DNA of 64,000 bases from Diphasiastrum complanatum. Lineage: Eukaryota > Streptophyta > Lycopodiopsida > Lycopodiales > Lycopodiaceae. Below, in pieces: positions 32,527 to 43,440 of this stretch. The notes beneath the pieces are model-generated. The model worked only from the letters and a program-made list of their open reading frames with translations, had not been told where the DNA came from and made no database searches. A program made the position numbers and the translations under genes. The stretch is from NCBI GenBank assembly GCA_029204225.1, contig CM055112.1, forward strand, positions 1,495,314 to 1,559,313. Reading direction: 5' to 3'. How positions within the stretch are numbered: position 1 is the first letter of the stretch; each line of letters starts with the position of its first letter.

Positions 32527-33179
32527 TGTGAAAAACTCAGATCCAAAAGATGCTAAAGTTTCATAAAGATCTTGGCCATGGAAGTTATGCACATCTAGAT
32601 TGAAAAAATGATAGAAATTGTGATGTTAAGCATACTAAACATCAACTAAACATCAAGATCTGATCATAAGCTTCCACAAACAGAAACTTTCTGTCCCTGT
32701 CCGTACTTCAGAGCCTACAACCTGCATTTCACACGTGTGAAGCCATAGCAACAAAGAAATCACAATTCTAGTGGCTAGAATGCAAGATATGAACAAAAAA
32801 GTGAGAGAGAAGAAGATGGATCTTCAAAGAGCATAACATTCATTCAATAGAATGAAAATGAGATATGTACATACTCGTGGAGATGGCTATTTATAGCAGC
32901 CATAGTGCCTCTTGGCCACTTGTCTTATGATAGGCTAAAATTGGGGTCCAATAGGATTCACCCATCTACCTAGAAATTTGGTCAAATAGGAATGCACCAA
33001 ATTATGAGCCAATAGAAGAGCTCCACACTCGACCTCCTCTAATTAATGTGACCTCAAAAGTAGTGTACACATACTTTGGGCCTCTACATACATGTATGAA
33101 CCTATCTCTAACTTTTATTTGGCCATAGGCCTACAAAATCTCAAGTTAGGAAAATACTACTAGTTGACAATTTTTCACA
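32527..33179 (-). repeat. 5' LTR of the intact copia
   Basis: Same length and, as far as I can read, the same sequence as 27319-27971. Carries the element's promoter on the minus strand. Confidence 0.95.
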
Positions 33180-33511
33180 TTGTGTACTTGATCCATATTG
33201 GATCCATTGTGAACCTAATGATGAGAAACATTGGTTTGTGAAGCAATCTTGGTGTTTTCACTCTCTTAAGTACTTTCTTTGTGGATGAATGCTTAATAAA
33301 TCATAAGTAAACTATTTTTCTATTTTCAAGTCGTACTGTAGCTGTACTTCACATGTGTGAAGCCATGGATCGTCATTTCTTAATTGTTCTTGCTTGGAAT
33401 CACAAAGATTGTAGAAGCTAGTCTTGATATAGATCAAGATCCCAACCTACCAATCACTCTTTGTGATCATTTGTAGATCAAATTCAGTCCTTAAAATCTG
33501 AAATTTAATAT

Positions 33512-34444
33512 GGTATCAGAACCAAGTCAAAGAGCTTTGTTGATGATCCAAATATCTTCACTTTGGTGAAAGCATTGGTGCTAGATTCATTTTGAAGGAG
33601 GGCAAACTTTAGTAAAAGTTTACTTGTGAAGTTGAGGTTCAGATTAGTGTGTAAAGTTCAGATGTACTTCTCACACATGTGAGAAGCTGCTGGAGTTTTA
33701 CTTTCACCAAAACTGTGAAGATTATTAAAATATTATCTTCCTATCTCGAGTTTGGGGTCATGTCCATGATGATTTTCACTATATTTCATGTTGTGCATAT
33801 AAGGAGTGTGAATTGAGCACATATCCTTCTAGTTTAGCTCGGATTTGAGTTAGATATGTTCAATTATGATGATATGCAGATGTTTAGATAGCATGCAAAG
33901 TCTTACTGTATGCATGCAAGCCACATGCAATCAGTGCATGCAACATGCAAAGTAGTTTATGTGATCTACACATGTCTAGGCAATTTTATGAGTTGACATG
34001 CACTACATGCACCATACATGCATGCAGTTACACATGTGAATCTCTGGTAGGTGAATTAGTTCAGTTAAATGGACTTTCCATGCAACTCCACTGTAGGAAT
34101 TCGAGTCTCTCTCATGTAGGGAATCTTGGGCATGTTTTGCCATTATTGTGAATATTGAGATTTTGGTGTTTTGGACTCATTCTCTCTCTACCCAAGTTTT
34201 CTATGTATGATTTTCTCTCTCTACCCAAGAGCAGCTTCTTTTTCCCATACTGAATACTTAGAATTATTCTTGACATTCATTTCTCATAGTGAAGAGTTAG
34301 ATTTTTACATCAGATGTATGCCATTGTGCTCTTGCCTTAGATTTTTCAAGCATACTGTTCTTTGATCAATCTTGTGCAATCGCAACACCTCAGTAAGGTC
34401 CTGTAGGGTGTGTGGTGAAGTTCACATGTGCTAAAAACTTCACA
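33512..34444 (+). mobile_element. Copia leader remnant followed by a second copia 5' LTR
   Basis: A primer site at 33512 (tggtatcagaacc) starts the interior of the older element. The stretch then merges into another LTR that ends ctaaaaacttcaca at 34444, directly before a second primer site. The start of the second LTR is uncertain: tgtgaag occurs at about 33623 and 33712, giving 822 or 733 bp. The region has many atgcatgc-type palindromes (33900-34030). Confidence 0.5.
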
Positions 34445-34457
34445 TGGTATCAGAGCT
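34445..34457 (+). other. tRNA-iMet primer-binding site
   Basis: tggtatcagagct directly follows the LTR end ...aacttcaca on the plus strand, marking the start of the copia interior whose gag lies at 35218. Confidence 0.88.
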
Positions 34458-35217
34458 TCATTCTTTGAAGAGGTGAGGGTGTATACAGTAGATCATCAGT
34501 GTCTTTGCTTGCAAGAACTCGGATTTTGGAGAAGGATTCAAACTCGCTGAGAAACAAGCAATCTGTGGATCATAAGTGGATCAAATCAAGGCTGATCTGA
34601 TTCAACGGAGCTCTGTATAGACACAGAGCTCACACGTGTGAAATCAGCCCTTATTAATGAGTGTTAATTCCCAAAGAATTATCCAAATTTGATGTTCTAT
34701 AGCTTGTTGGATAGGTATTGGAGAGTAGAATGTATTGCTCCTGTTTCTAAATCAATTTCATTTGTTTTTAGAAGAGTTTTAGGAAATCAGAGAGTTTGAG
34801 AGGATACTCAACTCGTGGGATATGCCAAAGTGAGCACACATCTATCTTTTTCACCATTTTCATCAATTTTTACTATCAATCAAGTAGAATTGGATAGAAG
34901 TGAGTGTTCTGAGGCTTAGACTTTTCATTTCACACATGTTACTGTGTTTGAGTTGAAAGCAAGTTCCTAGAGAGTTTATCAGTACATTGAAACTTGTGGG
35001 AGAGATAGACTTCTTGCTTGCATGTGCTTCTTCTTTTGTGACTAAAGCAAGATCCAAATTCAAAATAGATTGATTTTCTGTATTGAGAATTTGTTCTCAC
35101 ATCTGCTGTTAAATTTCATAGGGTGGATCAACATCTTTGTTAGATCCTAGATTGAGATAACAAGCAACATCCTTTCAACTCCATTTTTTATCATTACTAG
35201 AATTTCTCACCAAAAAG

Positions 35218-36935
35218 ATGTCTTCATCTGGTTCACATTTCTTAGAACACAGTGAGAGATTAACATCTTCCAATTATGCAAAGTGGAAGATCGGAATGGA
35301 ATCATTGTTGAGTCTACAGGATGTAATGGATATTGTGAGTGGAGCTGAAGAAGAGCCTGCTGCTTCTAATGAAGATGCAACATTTCACAAAAGAACCAAA
35401 ACTGCCCTTCATTTTATAAAAATGAATGTTACCAATGAAGTGTTAAGAGAGATCAATACATGCACCACTGCCAAGGAAGCTTGGGATACTCTAAAAACAA
35501 TCTATGAAATCAAAAATACTTATAGATTGCTTACACTTAGAAACCAAATATTTCTAAGTTATCAGAGAGTAGATGAGAGTGCTTTATCATATGTCATGAG
35601 AGTTACGGATATTCATCAAGAGTTAGCTGGTATTAGTGATGCTCTTAAGAACATTGAACTTGTTCAAGTTGTCTTAATTGGACTTAGAGATGAGTATGAC
35701 AATATTGTGCAGACTTATGCTGTTAGAGAGGATCTTCTATCCTTGGAGACACTGCAACGTGTTCTCATTGGTGAAAAAAGCAGGCAAGAGAACAAGATGT
35801 TGAAGATCAACAGACTTTCATTGAAAGATGGTGGAGATGACAAAGCACTCTTCATCAGAGACAAGTCAAGAGGCAAGGGCAAAGGACAACAACACTTCAA
35901 GAAGGATAAAGCCAAAGAAGGTGGTGAGGATTAGTCCTCACAAGGTGCAACATCCAGTGGCGAGAAGAAGCTGTCAAAGATCAAGTGTTTTTTCTGTGGA
36001 AAGAAATGACACTATGCATCAAATTGTTTCAAGAAGAAGAACCAATCTAAGCAAGCTAACCTTACTAATGAGGATGAGTGTGAGGGTGTAGAGAGTGAAA
36101 TTGGAGGATTCATTAATGATGTTTACTTTTTCATCTTTTTCTTTTAAGAATGAAGAAGTTTGGTGGATAGGTAGTGGGGCTAGTTCTTACATGTCTAGTT
36201 CTAGGAACTCTTTCACTAATCTCATGCCATATCTAGGTGCAAAAAGGTCAATCTATAATGCTAATGATGTAGAGTGTAGGATTGAAGGAATAGGTAACAT
36301 TCCATTACATGCATCATCATCAAAATCTTTTTGCTTACATGATGTACTGTATGTACCTAGATTGACTAAGAATCTCATTAGTGTAGGACCGTTGTTTGAT
36401 AGTGAATTGGATGTCAAGTTTCAAGCTGACAAGTGTATAATCTCAAGAGAATGAAGTTATTGCTAGAGGATCTAGAATTGGTAAGTTGTACAATTTAGAT
36501 TCTAGGGAGAGTGCTAACATTTCAGATATTGCTTATAAGACCAAGGTTTTACAAGAAAATCTGTGGCATAAGAGATTGGGTCATCCCAATTTCAAAGCCA
36601 TGCAATCTATGGTCAAAGAAGGAAAAGTTGTTGGCCCTACCAAAGACACTGTCAAAGGAGCTTCTACCTTGTGAAGCTTGTGTGCTGGCAAAGTCACACA
36701 GAAGGCCTTTTCCTAGATCAAGTATCAAGACAAAGCAACCATTTGAACTTGTACACTCAGATGTTCATTTCTCATCAACTAAGAGCAAAGGAGAAGCCAA
36801 CTGCTTTGTCTCTTTTGTAGATGATTATACAAGACATTCTTGCATCTATACGATGTCTTCAAAAGCCATGGTTTACGATGTTTTTCTTACTTGTAAAGCT
36901 TATGTAGAGAAGCAGTTTTCTTTCAAGAATTATGT
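35218..36935 (+). pseudogene. Copia gag-protease-integrase 5' half, broken
   Basis: ATG 35218 opens a Gag (HSERLTSSNYAKWKIGMESL, then EAWDTLKTIYEIKNTYRLLT) related to that of the 5.2-10.4-kb element. A TAG at 35932 interrupts it. The knuckle CFFCGKK(stop)HYASNC has TGA in place of Gly. The protease reads WWIGSGASSYM, so the catalytic Asp of DSGA is Gly. The pre-integrase zinc region follows (LWHKRLGHPNF, CEACVLAKSH), then integrase to VEKQFSFK. At about 36935 the copia sequence stops and gypsy integrase continues in the same frame. Copia RT and RNase H are absent. Confidence 0.88.
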
Positions 36936-37785
36936 TGGTCCTATTCATCCCGCTGCTCAAGGATCTCAGGCCCGCTACATTATCGTCGCAACTGATTATA
37001 TGACCAAGTGGGTTGAAGCCAAAGCTGTCAAAGTGGCTGATGCGAAATCTATGGCCAAGTTTCTATATGAAAATATTATAATCAGATTTGGATGTCCGAT
37101 CGAAATTGTCAGTGATCGGGGTACACACTTTGTTAATCAAACAATAAAGTGTTTACTGGAAGATTTTTTTGTTATACACAGATTTAGTACTCCCTATTAT
37201 CCTAGAGGGAATGGCCAATCTAAATCTTCCAATAAGATTCTTTGCATCATTATTACAAAGACAGTTGAAGCGAGTCGCTCTGATTGGGAACATAAACTGT
37301 ATGCAGCATTATGGGCATTCAAAACCGCTTACAAAAATAGTACAAATCAAACACCTTTTCAACTGGTTTTATGGTCAAAATGCTGTTATGCCAATTAAAT
37401 TTTTAATCCCATTTTTACGCATAGCAGCAACGGAACGATTAAATGATGATCAGTCTTTACAACTTCGTCATGAAGTGTTGCACAAATTATGTGAAACCCG
37501 ATTGATGGCAGTTCATGCCTTAGCAGCAGAGAAAGCCCGTCGCAAGGCATGGCACGATCGTCGATTGCACAAGAAAGATCTGAAAGCAGGAGATCTTGCA
37601 TTGATGTACAAAACCAAGCTGATCAAGGATAAGTTGAAGTTTATTGGGGAAGGCCCGTATTAAGTGAAGAAAATCCTGAACTATGACACAATAATTCTTG
37701 AGCACTTGTTTGAAAAACGATTTGATACTCCGATAAATGGCAACCGACTACGCAAGTTTCGGCAGCCTGCTCCGCCAGTTCAGTA
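36936..37785 (+). pseudogene. Ty3/gypsy integrase, joined in frame to copia integrase
   Basis: Starts YVGPIHPAAQGSQARYIIVA and continues TDYMTKWVEAKAV, FGCPIEIVSDRGTHF and PYYPRGNGQSKSSNK, the gypsy integrase core. In the last motif the catalytic Glu (usually GQAE) reads Lys. A frameshift near 37375 is followed by NAVMPIKFLIPF, RRKAWHDRRLHKKDLKAGDL and KFIGEGPY, the C-terminal DNA-binding part. Protease, RT and RNase H of a gypsy element are missing; the upstream partner is a copia. Non-functional. Confidence 0.88.
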
Positions 37786-38586
37786 AGCATGATCTCAATA
37801 TATTTTTCATTTTATTTGTTTTTAATTTTTTGTTTTCAGTAATTAATTTGCTGACTTTTTTTGAAAAAAGATAGTTTAAAAAAAAATGAGAAAAAAAAAA
37901 AGACTGATGAGCAAAAGTCAAGAAGTCATCATCATAAGTAAAAGGAAGCACAGTATTTTTATGAAAAATGACTTAAAAAACCACTGTTTTGGGCAAATTT
38001 GGCCAATACAGTATCAGAAACCTTCGCTGAGCTCTCAAAATATACATCCACCCTTGATTTATCTGAATTGAGGTGGGCGAAGATTTTTGACAAGAGAAAA
38101 TTCATTTTTTGAGTCAGGCGAATGTTTAATGATATGCCATTTTAGGAACCTTTGTCGAGCATCATAACATCATTATGAACTTTCACCGACCTGCTAGATG
38201 ATTTTAAAATGTCAAAATTAGGTTGTCCATAGGTTCAGATTGTGAAAAAACACATTTATGACAGTACTTGGGCGAAGGACCCTCCTGGGCGAAGGTTCAT
38301 CCTTCACCAGCCCTAAAAAACGTTCGCCTGATAGGTTCAGATCCCTAGAAACCTTCGCCGAGATTTTTATAGTCTATTTTTACAATACTGTACATGCCTG
38401 CAGATTTTTGTTCAAAACTGATCAGCCCAACTACACCAAATTCACCTATAAGTTGGCTAAATTCAATTCATTTCTCACTTGTGCTAGCGAAGCTCTTGTG
38501 AATTTTTCTTGCAACCAAAGCCTTCCAAATTTCTTACATTGTCTTCTGATACACTCTCACGCGGTTATAATTCCTTTCTGATCATC
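37786..38586 (+). other. Gypsy spacer with reiterated gcgaaggtt motifs
   Basis: Non-coding segment between integrase and the extra ORF. From 38020 to 38360 the motif gcgaagg(tt), or its complement aaccttcgc, recurs about eight times in both orientations. The same motif family recurs at 56.5-57.2 kb, in the leader of a minus-strand gypsy element. Confidence 0.55.
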
Positions 38587-41519
38587 ATGTCGTCTACTGA
38601 TACTTCCTAGTCTCCGCGCTATACTATCCATCGTGATGTCCCATCTGCAACGGACATCATGATTCTTCCTAGCACAAGCATGGTTACTCAATGGATGACC
38701 CTTGCAGAGCCTCTACTTATTGCAATGGGTATTCATGAGAGAGTCTTTTCAGGACACATCAATATGGATTTCATCACTCTTGCCTTCAGTACATGGAAGG
38801 AAGAAAAATCCAAGTTTTATATCACCTTCCAAGGAGCCACACACAAGGTGCACGTCACTGAGGCCGCACTTGTAGCTATAGGAATCTTATCCGGTATGCA
38901 AGCCTCACCCGATCACAAGCACGCCAAATAGGCCATCAAGCCATACATTGACCTCACCAACGATCTGCACTGGACTAATGATGGCTACCTTCTGGAAGCC
39001 ATCACTGAGCCTTACATCCATGCCGCTGCCCAGTTGTTGAAAGCATTTCCCGATCGTTGGCAACCTCAGGAAAGACCGCATCACATCTTAAATCCTTCAG
39101 AAGATAGTGGAATCCCACATAAAGTTGGCCAAAGTCCCTCTTGAACCATATAACTGGTTCAAGATTGTTTCTGGTGAGCTGAAGCGAGCTATTAAGGCCA
39201 ATACAAAGCAACAATTCATCGTTGGCTCTCTATTGTCCCACTTAGCCGATTCTCACTTAGAAAACAGAATCCATGGCTTCCACCTGGATTCTGTGCTTTC
39301 GGTTTACGAAGAAGCACCGGCCGAGTCATCTCACCAGGCCTCAAGTTCTCATAGTCGTCGTCATCCACACAACAAGATCGTAATTCCTGACTCGCCTTCC
39401 ACGTCACGATGATGTACTAGGCATAACTCATCAGCTGCGCTTCCAACCTCTGCTGTTGTTCGCACTGAACTTCCCATTTCCCTCACCTCTGATGCTTCCC
39501 TCGCCTCTACTCCCATACAAGGACAGTCTGTGACCATTGGGCCTACCATTCCCATCACGGCTACCCAGGCCGCCTTACCCCCGCACACCGAAGCAACCTC
39601 AGCCAACACACAGTTTTTCATGGATATGTTCGATGAATCCGACCCCCTTGGGGCCACCGAAATCTTTGAAATGCCCCAGAGCCCAGCGCCCTTTGAACCC
39701 CAATCCCCTAGAAGAGGATTCGGGCATATCCATGAAGCTATTGTTGGTGTTGAAGATGCCAGTCAGCAACCACCCACACAGGGTAGCCCAGCCACACTTC
39801 GGGTCGACACAGTTGTAAAGTCACCAAAGCAGTTCGATGTCACGGTGCCTGAAGAGTTTGAAGACTAGGATATTTTTTAAGAAGAAGAGACCTTGGCACC
39901 TATTCCACGCCTACCAACGATAGTACGATTAGGGTCTCCTGCTGCGGCCACCTCCACGACTGTCGATTCTGGTGATGCTCTCAGGTTAGTTTTAAGCCTT
40001 GGGCAAGTGATCCAGTCTATGCTGGATAAGAAGAAAGAAATGGAACAGAGGATCTCTGATTTAGGATCCGAAAATACTCTGATCAGCTAGAAAATTGTCC
40101 AGCTGGATCGAGAGGTGAAGATAGCCAAGAAACATGAAGAAAAGACTGAAAGCGAAAAGAAATTGGCCCAGCAACAAGCTGATCGCTTGGAAACCTACAT
40201 CAGCTCCCTGCAAAACGCCCTGACAACCGCACAGGATCAGGTAGATAAGGCAGTACAAGATACCAAACAACAGGTGCAGCTGTTGAAGGGGCAATTACAA
40301 ATGGCCGAACAAGATCGCACATGGCTTCAAGGTGAATTGGATGCGACCACCCTTGAGCGTGATGCATATCTGCAAACACAAATACCCGATTATCCGGTCA
40401 CGCCGACGGAGATTGCATATTTGTTCAAGAAAGTGGAAACATACAAATGGGCCTTCAGGGATTCCAAGGCCGCTTTGATAGGTTCAAAGGAGCAGCTTCA
40501 ACCGAGTTGGCAAAGGCAAAAGATACCATCAACACCTATGAAAAAGCCGCCGCTCAAGCGTTGGAAGCCGGACCACAAATCCCCATCTAGGTCATGCTGC
40601 AATTCTCCCCTTCGTGCCAAGAAGTTGTACAGATGGATACAGGGGTTGATTCGAGCATGGACTAGGGGGGAGCTCCAGATCTAGCAGATCACCCGCCAAC
40701 TATACCGGAAGTACAAACAGTTCCATCCTCATCAAGGACAAGCCATTTATTCAGAAGGCCCATTAGCGTCGAGGACCAGATCCAGACCTTCTTATGGAAG
40801 CATCCACACGAGTCCTCGCGTGGTGGATGGGTTCTCAAATTTAAGACCTCCGAGATCAATACCGACAAAGAATTGGACAAAATACCTGCACTGGGAGAGC
40901 AGTCGGCATGGAGAATCACGGTTTTTGAGAAAACTCCAGAATCAATTAGGAGTTACGTTGCCAGCCCTCGTGAGTTGCGGGTAGATCCTTATTACGTGCC
41001 AATGCCGCGAAGACAAAAATAGAAAGATTTGGGATTGGCTATGGATAAAATCACCATCCATATGTCCAATTGACCAATCATTTACCAGCCTTACAGCTGG
41101 AATATTTCAGTGGACTTTCATCGGGCCTTACAAGAATATCAGAGAGAGTATGTCCACTCTCCGGATCCAACGGTGTGACAATCGACAATGTTTGCAAAAG
41201 ATCTAACTCTGTTGGCGTCAGTGACAACCAAATGGGACAATTGCCATCTACCCTGACATTCAATCCAAACAAGCCGATGGCCTCAGAGCAAATCAAAGAT
41301 CAGCTGCCGATTGCTTGACTGTATTTCTGTGCGGCTATGATGGGAGGCTCTTGGGAATCTCTTTTCACCTCATGGACAACTTCCAAGTGGATTGCCAGAG
41401 CCCACCGTTGTTTCCTGCCGCATAATTTGGATTTCAATACTGCACATCTTGACTTTATGGAGAAGGTGCAGTATCATTTAATTAAAATTCGACGTGAAGC
41501 CAATAAAAGTCCTCAATAA
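38587..41519 (+). pseudogene. Large extra ORF of a gypsy element, decayed
   Basis: Lies between integrase and the 3' LTR, where Athila- and Tat-type plant elements carry env-like or other extra ORFs. From ATG 38587 one can follow roughly 970 codons across two or three frameshifts (near 39095, 40480 and 41250) and about a dozen stops. The parts are: an N-terminal region (TQWMTLAEPLLIAMGIHERV, FYITFQGATHKVHVTEAAL) recalling the plant-transposon-protein domain; a Pro/Ser/Thr-rich linker (39400-39900); a long heptad-like coiled coil (KKHEEKTESEKKLAQQQADR, 40000-40560); and a C-terminal part (VEDQIQTFLWKHPHESSRGG, WVLKFKTSEINTDKELDKI). Nearly all stops are TAG, TGA or TAA derivable from CAG, CGA or CAA. 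No signal peptide or membrane span was seen. Function unknown. Confidence 0.6.
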
Positions 41520-41557
41520 TTGCATATTGCAGGTGTCGTGGGACCGCCACCAGTTTT

Positions 41558-41569
41558 GGTGGGGGATAC
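41558..41569 (+). other. Polypurine tract of the gypsy element
   Basis: ggtgggggatac lies immediately before the LTR start tgttggag, as required for plus-strand priming, and confirms plus orientation. Confidence 0.75.
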
Positions 41570-42289
41570 TGTTGGAGAGTTTGTGGATCCCAAGGCAACC
41601 CTAACCTTGGTTAATAGGTGAGAGAGATTTGGCACTCTACGTGTGTAAGTCCAACCCGATCACCACATAGTTATTTGATTGATTAGTTAAAAGTCAATAA
41701 AAAGACTTTAAGCCTTTTTGCGGGACTTTTAATGTTGTAGGGCCTAAATGTCAAATTAGTGGATAAAGTTGGGTTTCCCTCCAAATTTGATGGTTTCCAA
41801 ACTTTTTTAAATTTGAATAAAAAGAAAGACAAGACTGGACCAATAGGATTCAGAGGCCAGGGTCCTCCTCTCTACTATAAAAAGGAACCAACTCGAGTTG
41901 TTCCTCATGTTCATTTTCTCATTTCAATAAAGCAGATTGGTTCTCTTTAGTTCCTCTCTTTTCTTCCATTTCTCATGCTTTCTTTGGATTTTGCTAATTG
42001 TTGGATTTGATCATTATTGGGATTACTATTTCTCATGCTTTTTGTGAGAGAGAAAGGGAGAGAGAGAAGAGTAAGTTTCTATCATTGTTGTGGATTTAGG
42101 GTTAATGGATGTAATGTTAATGCTTAGTGTTAATGAATGTTAGTGTTGGATCCTTCATTCATGTTAAAATCTGAACTATACTATCGCTCTCATGGGAACG
42201 AACCTACATGTGACAACTAACTCCATCTCTTTGATGCTAGATTGACTAGATCTTGGATTCAGGTTAGGCAAGGAAAGAAACCCACTACA
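41570..42289 (+). repeat. Gypsy 3' LTR (family G1)
   Basis: 720 bp, from tgttggagagtttg to cccactaca. It carries a TATA box (ctataaaaagg near 41875) and a poly-A signal (aataaa near 41927). Truncated relatives lie in reverse at about 46085-46481 and 57529-58028; the latter is followed by a gypsy primer site, which confirms the 3' border. Confidence 0.85.
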
Positions 42290-43195
42290 CACTCGGAGCC
42301 TCTTAACGATCCATCTCTATCTTAGCAAGCCATGACTTCATTAACTTACAACCAAAGTAAACAACTCCATTGATGATTGCAGTAGTTGACCATAAGTCCA
42401 GCTTAATACTCGGATCTTTTCCTACTTGAACCTTTGTTATCAAGGCAAGAACTCAATCATCTATAACCAATTTAGGTTGTAGTGAAGTTTATGATGCTTA
42501 CTTATTCATGTCAATCAAAGAGTGATCAATGTTTTTCATGTCCCAAAAATGCATTAATCCTAGTTGACCTCCATACAGAATGACAACTTTATCATACAAT
42601 ACTTTTGCTAACCAGTTAGCAAAGAACTAATTGATAACAAGAAGCTAAAAAAACCAAATAAAGAGAGGTCAAACACTTCCATAGACGATGAAACCACATG
42701 CATGAACACATCTTGAAATGATAAGAAAAGGGTTAAAAGTAAGAAAAATTCACAAACAACAAATTTCAGATCTAAACATCGTAGCAGGCTACAAAAACAC
42801 TTGATGGAGGAAAAGATCCTTCCGCCATGTAATGCCAATCACCGCTAAGGCAACTGGCTTTTCACAGTAGTCGTCCGGCAGAAGTTCAATAAAATTGGAC
42901 AAACCACAAAACAATGCTACTATATAACCAGATAAGGTGGTCCAGAATATAAAGAGAATTACAAGACTTGGTTTAATGGACATAAAATGCTAAGATTCCA
43001 AAAATCACATTCCTAATACACTTGTTGTGTAACTGCCAATGTGCAAGAACTATCAAATAGTATACTGAGTACTCCCTTTAAATTTGCAGAATAAGCAATG
43101 AAAAAACCAAATTTTGCTTGGGGTAAAATCCGTAAAATGTAAGCCAATCATAGAAAGGATGTACTAACATGACCACTATGCAAAAGATTATGAGC
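42290..43195. other. Unassigned stretch
   Basis: Non-coding at first. A short minus-strand frame (42789-42983) is hydrophobic (LVILFIFWTTLSGYIVALFC) but unrecognised. It may contain a host-gene relic linked to the HARBI1-like fragment next to it. Confidence 0.3.
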
Positions 43196-43440
43196 TATGC
43201 CATCTCATGCCTGCATTGTGACAGGACCAACAGGTGACCATCTTACAGCCTCCGGGAACATTACATCGTCAACAGTGTCATACATAAGATCCAAATCAAA
43301 GCCCTCATTATGCAGCTCCCAAACAATGTGCAACACACAGCACGCACCAAGAATTGCAGGTAGCGCCAACTCTTGTAGCTTCACCTCCGTGCGCTTCTAC
43401 ATTGATTTCCAGTGTTCCACCTTGCTTTCAGCAGCTCAGA
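43196..43440 (-). pseudogene. HARBI1-like (PIF/Harbinger) nuclease C-terminus
   Basis: On the minus strand a frame reads KRTEVKLQELALPAILGACC and VLHIVWELHNEGFDLDLMYD, then VDDVMFPEAV and a stop. This matches the end of DDE_Tnp_4 / HARBI1-type proteins (QKRTEVKLQ...LGACCVLHNICE...VDDE). A TAG stands where the family has Gln before KRTE. The DDE core was not found upstream. In plants such genes are transposases or domesticated nuclear proteins such as ALP1; this one is a relic. Confidence 0.75.

Larger units (their letters stand above)
27319..33179 (-). mobile_element. Apparently intact, young Ty1/copia retrotransposon
   Basis: 5861 bp, bounded by two 653-bp LTRs (27319-27971 and 32527-33179) in which I see no differences, and by the exact 5-bp duplication ttgtg (27314-27318 and 33180-33184). 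On the minus strand the order is LTR, primer site, 1316-codon gag-pol, polypurine tract, LTR. All catalytic motifs are present in one uninterrupted frame. Identical LTRs imply a very recent insertion, so the element may still be able to move. It sits inside an older copia LTR. Confidence 0.96.
26985..33511 (+). mobile_element. Older copia LTR split by a nested copia insertion
   Basis: Sequence left (about 26985-27318) and right (33180-33511) of the inserted element forms one LTR-like unit once the 5-bp duplication is removed. It ends ...tttaata and is followed at 33512 by tggtatcagaacc, a copia primer-binding site on the plus strand. The right part contains ttcacatgtgtgaagccat, shared with the inserted element's LTR. 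The left border is uncertain. The interior past the primer site is cut short by another LTR before 34444. Confidence 0.55.

Noticed and set aside
33180-36940. A single intact copia element from 33.5 kb onward
   Set aside because: Two primer sites about 930 bp apart and the loss of copia sequence at 36.9 kb show nested and chimeric parts instead.
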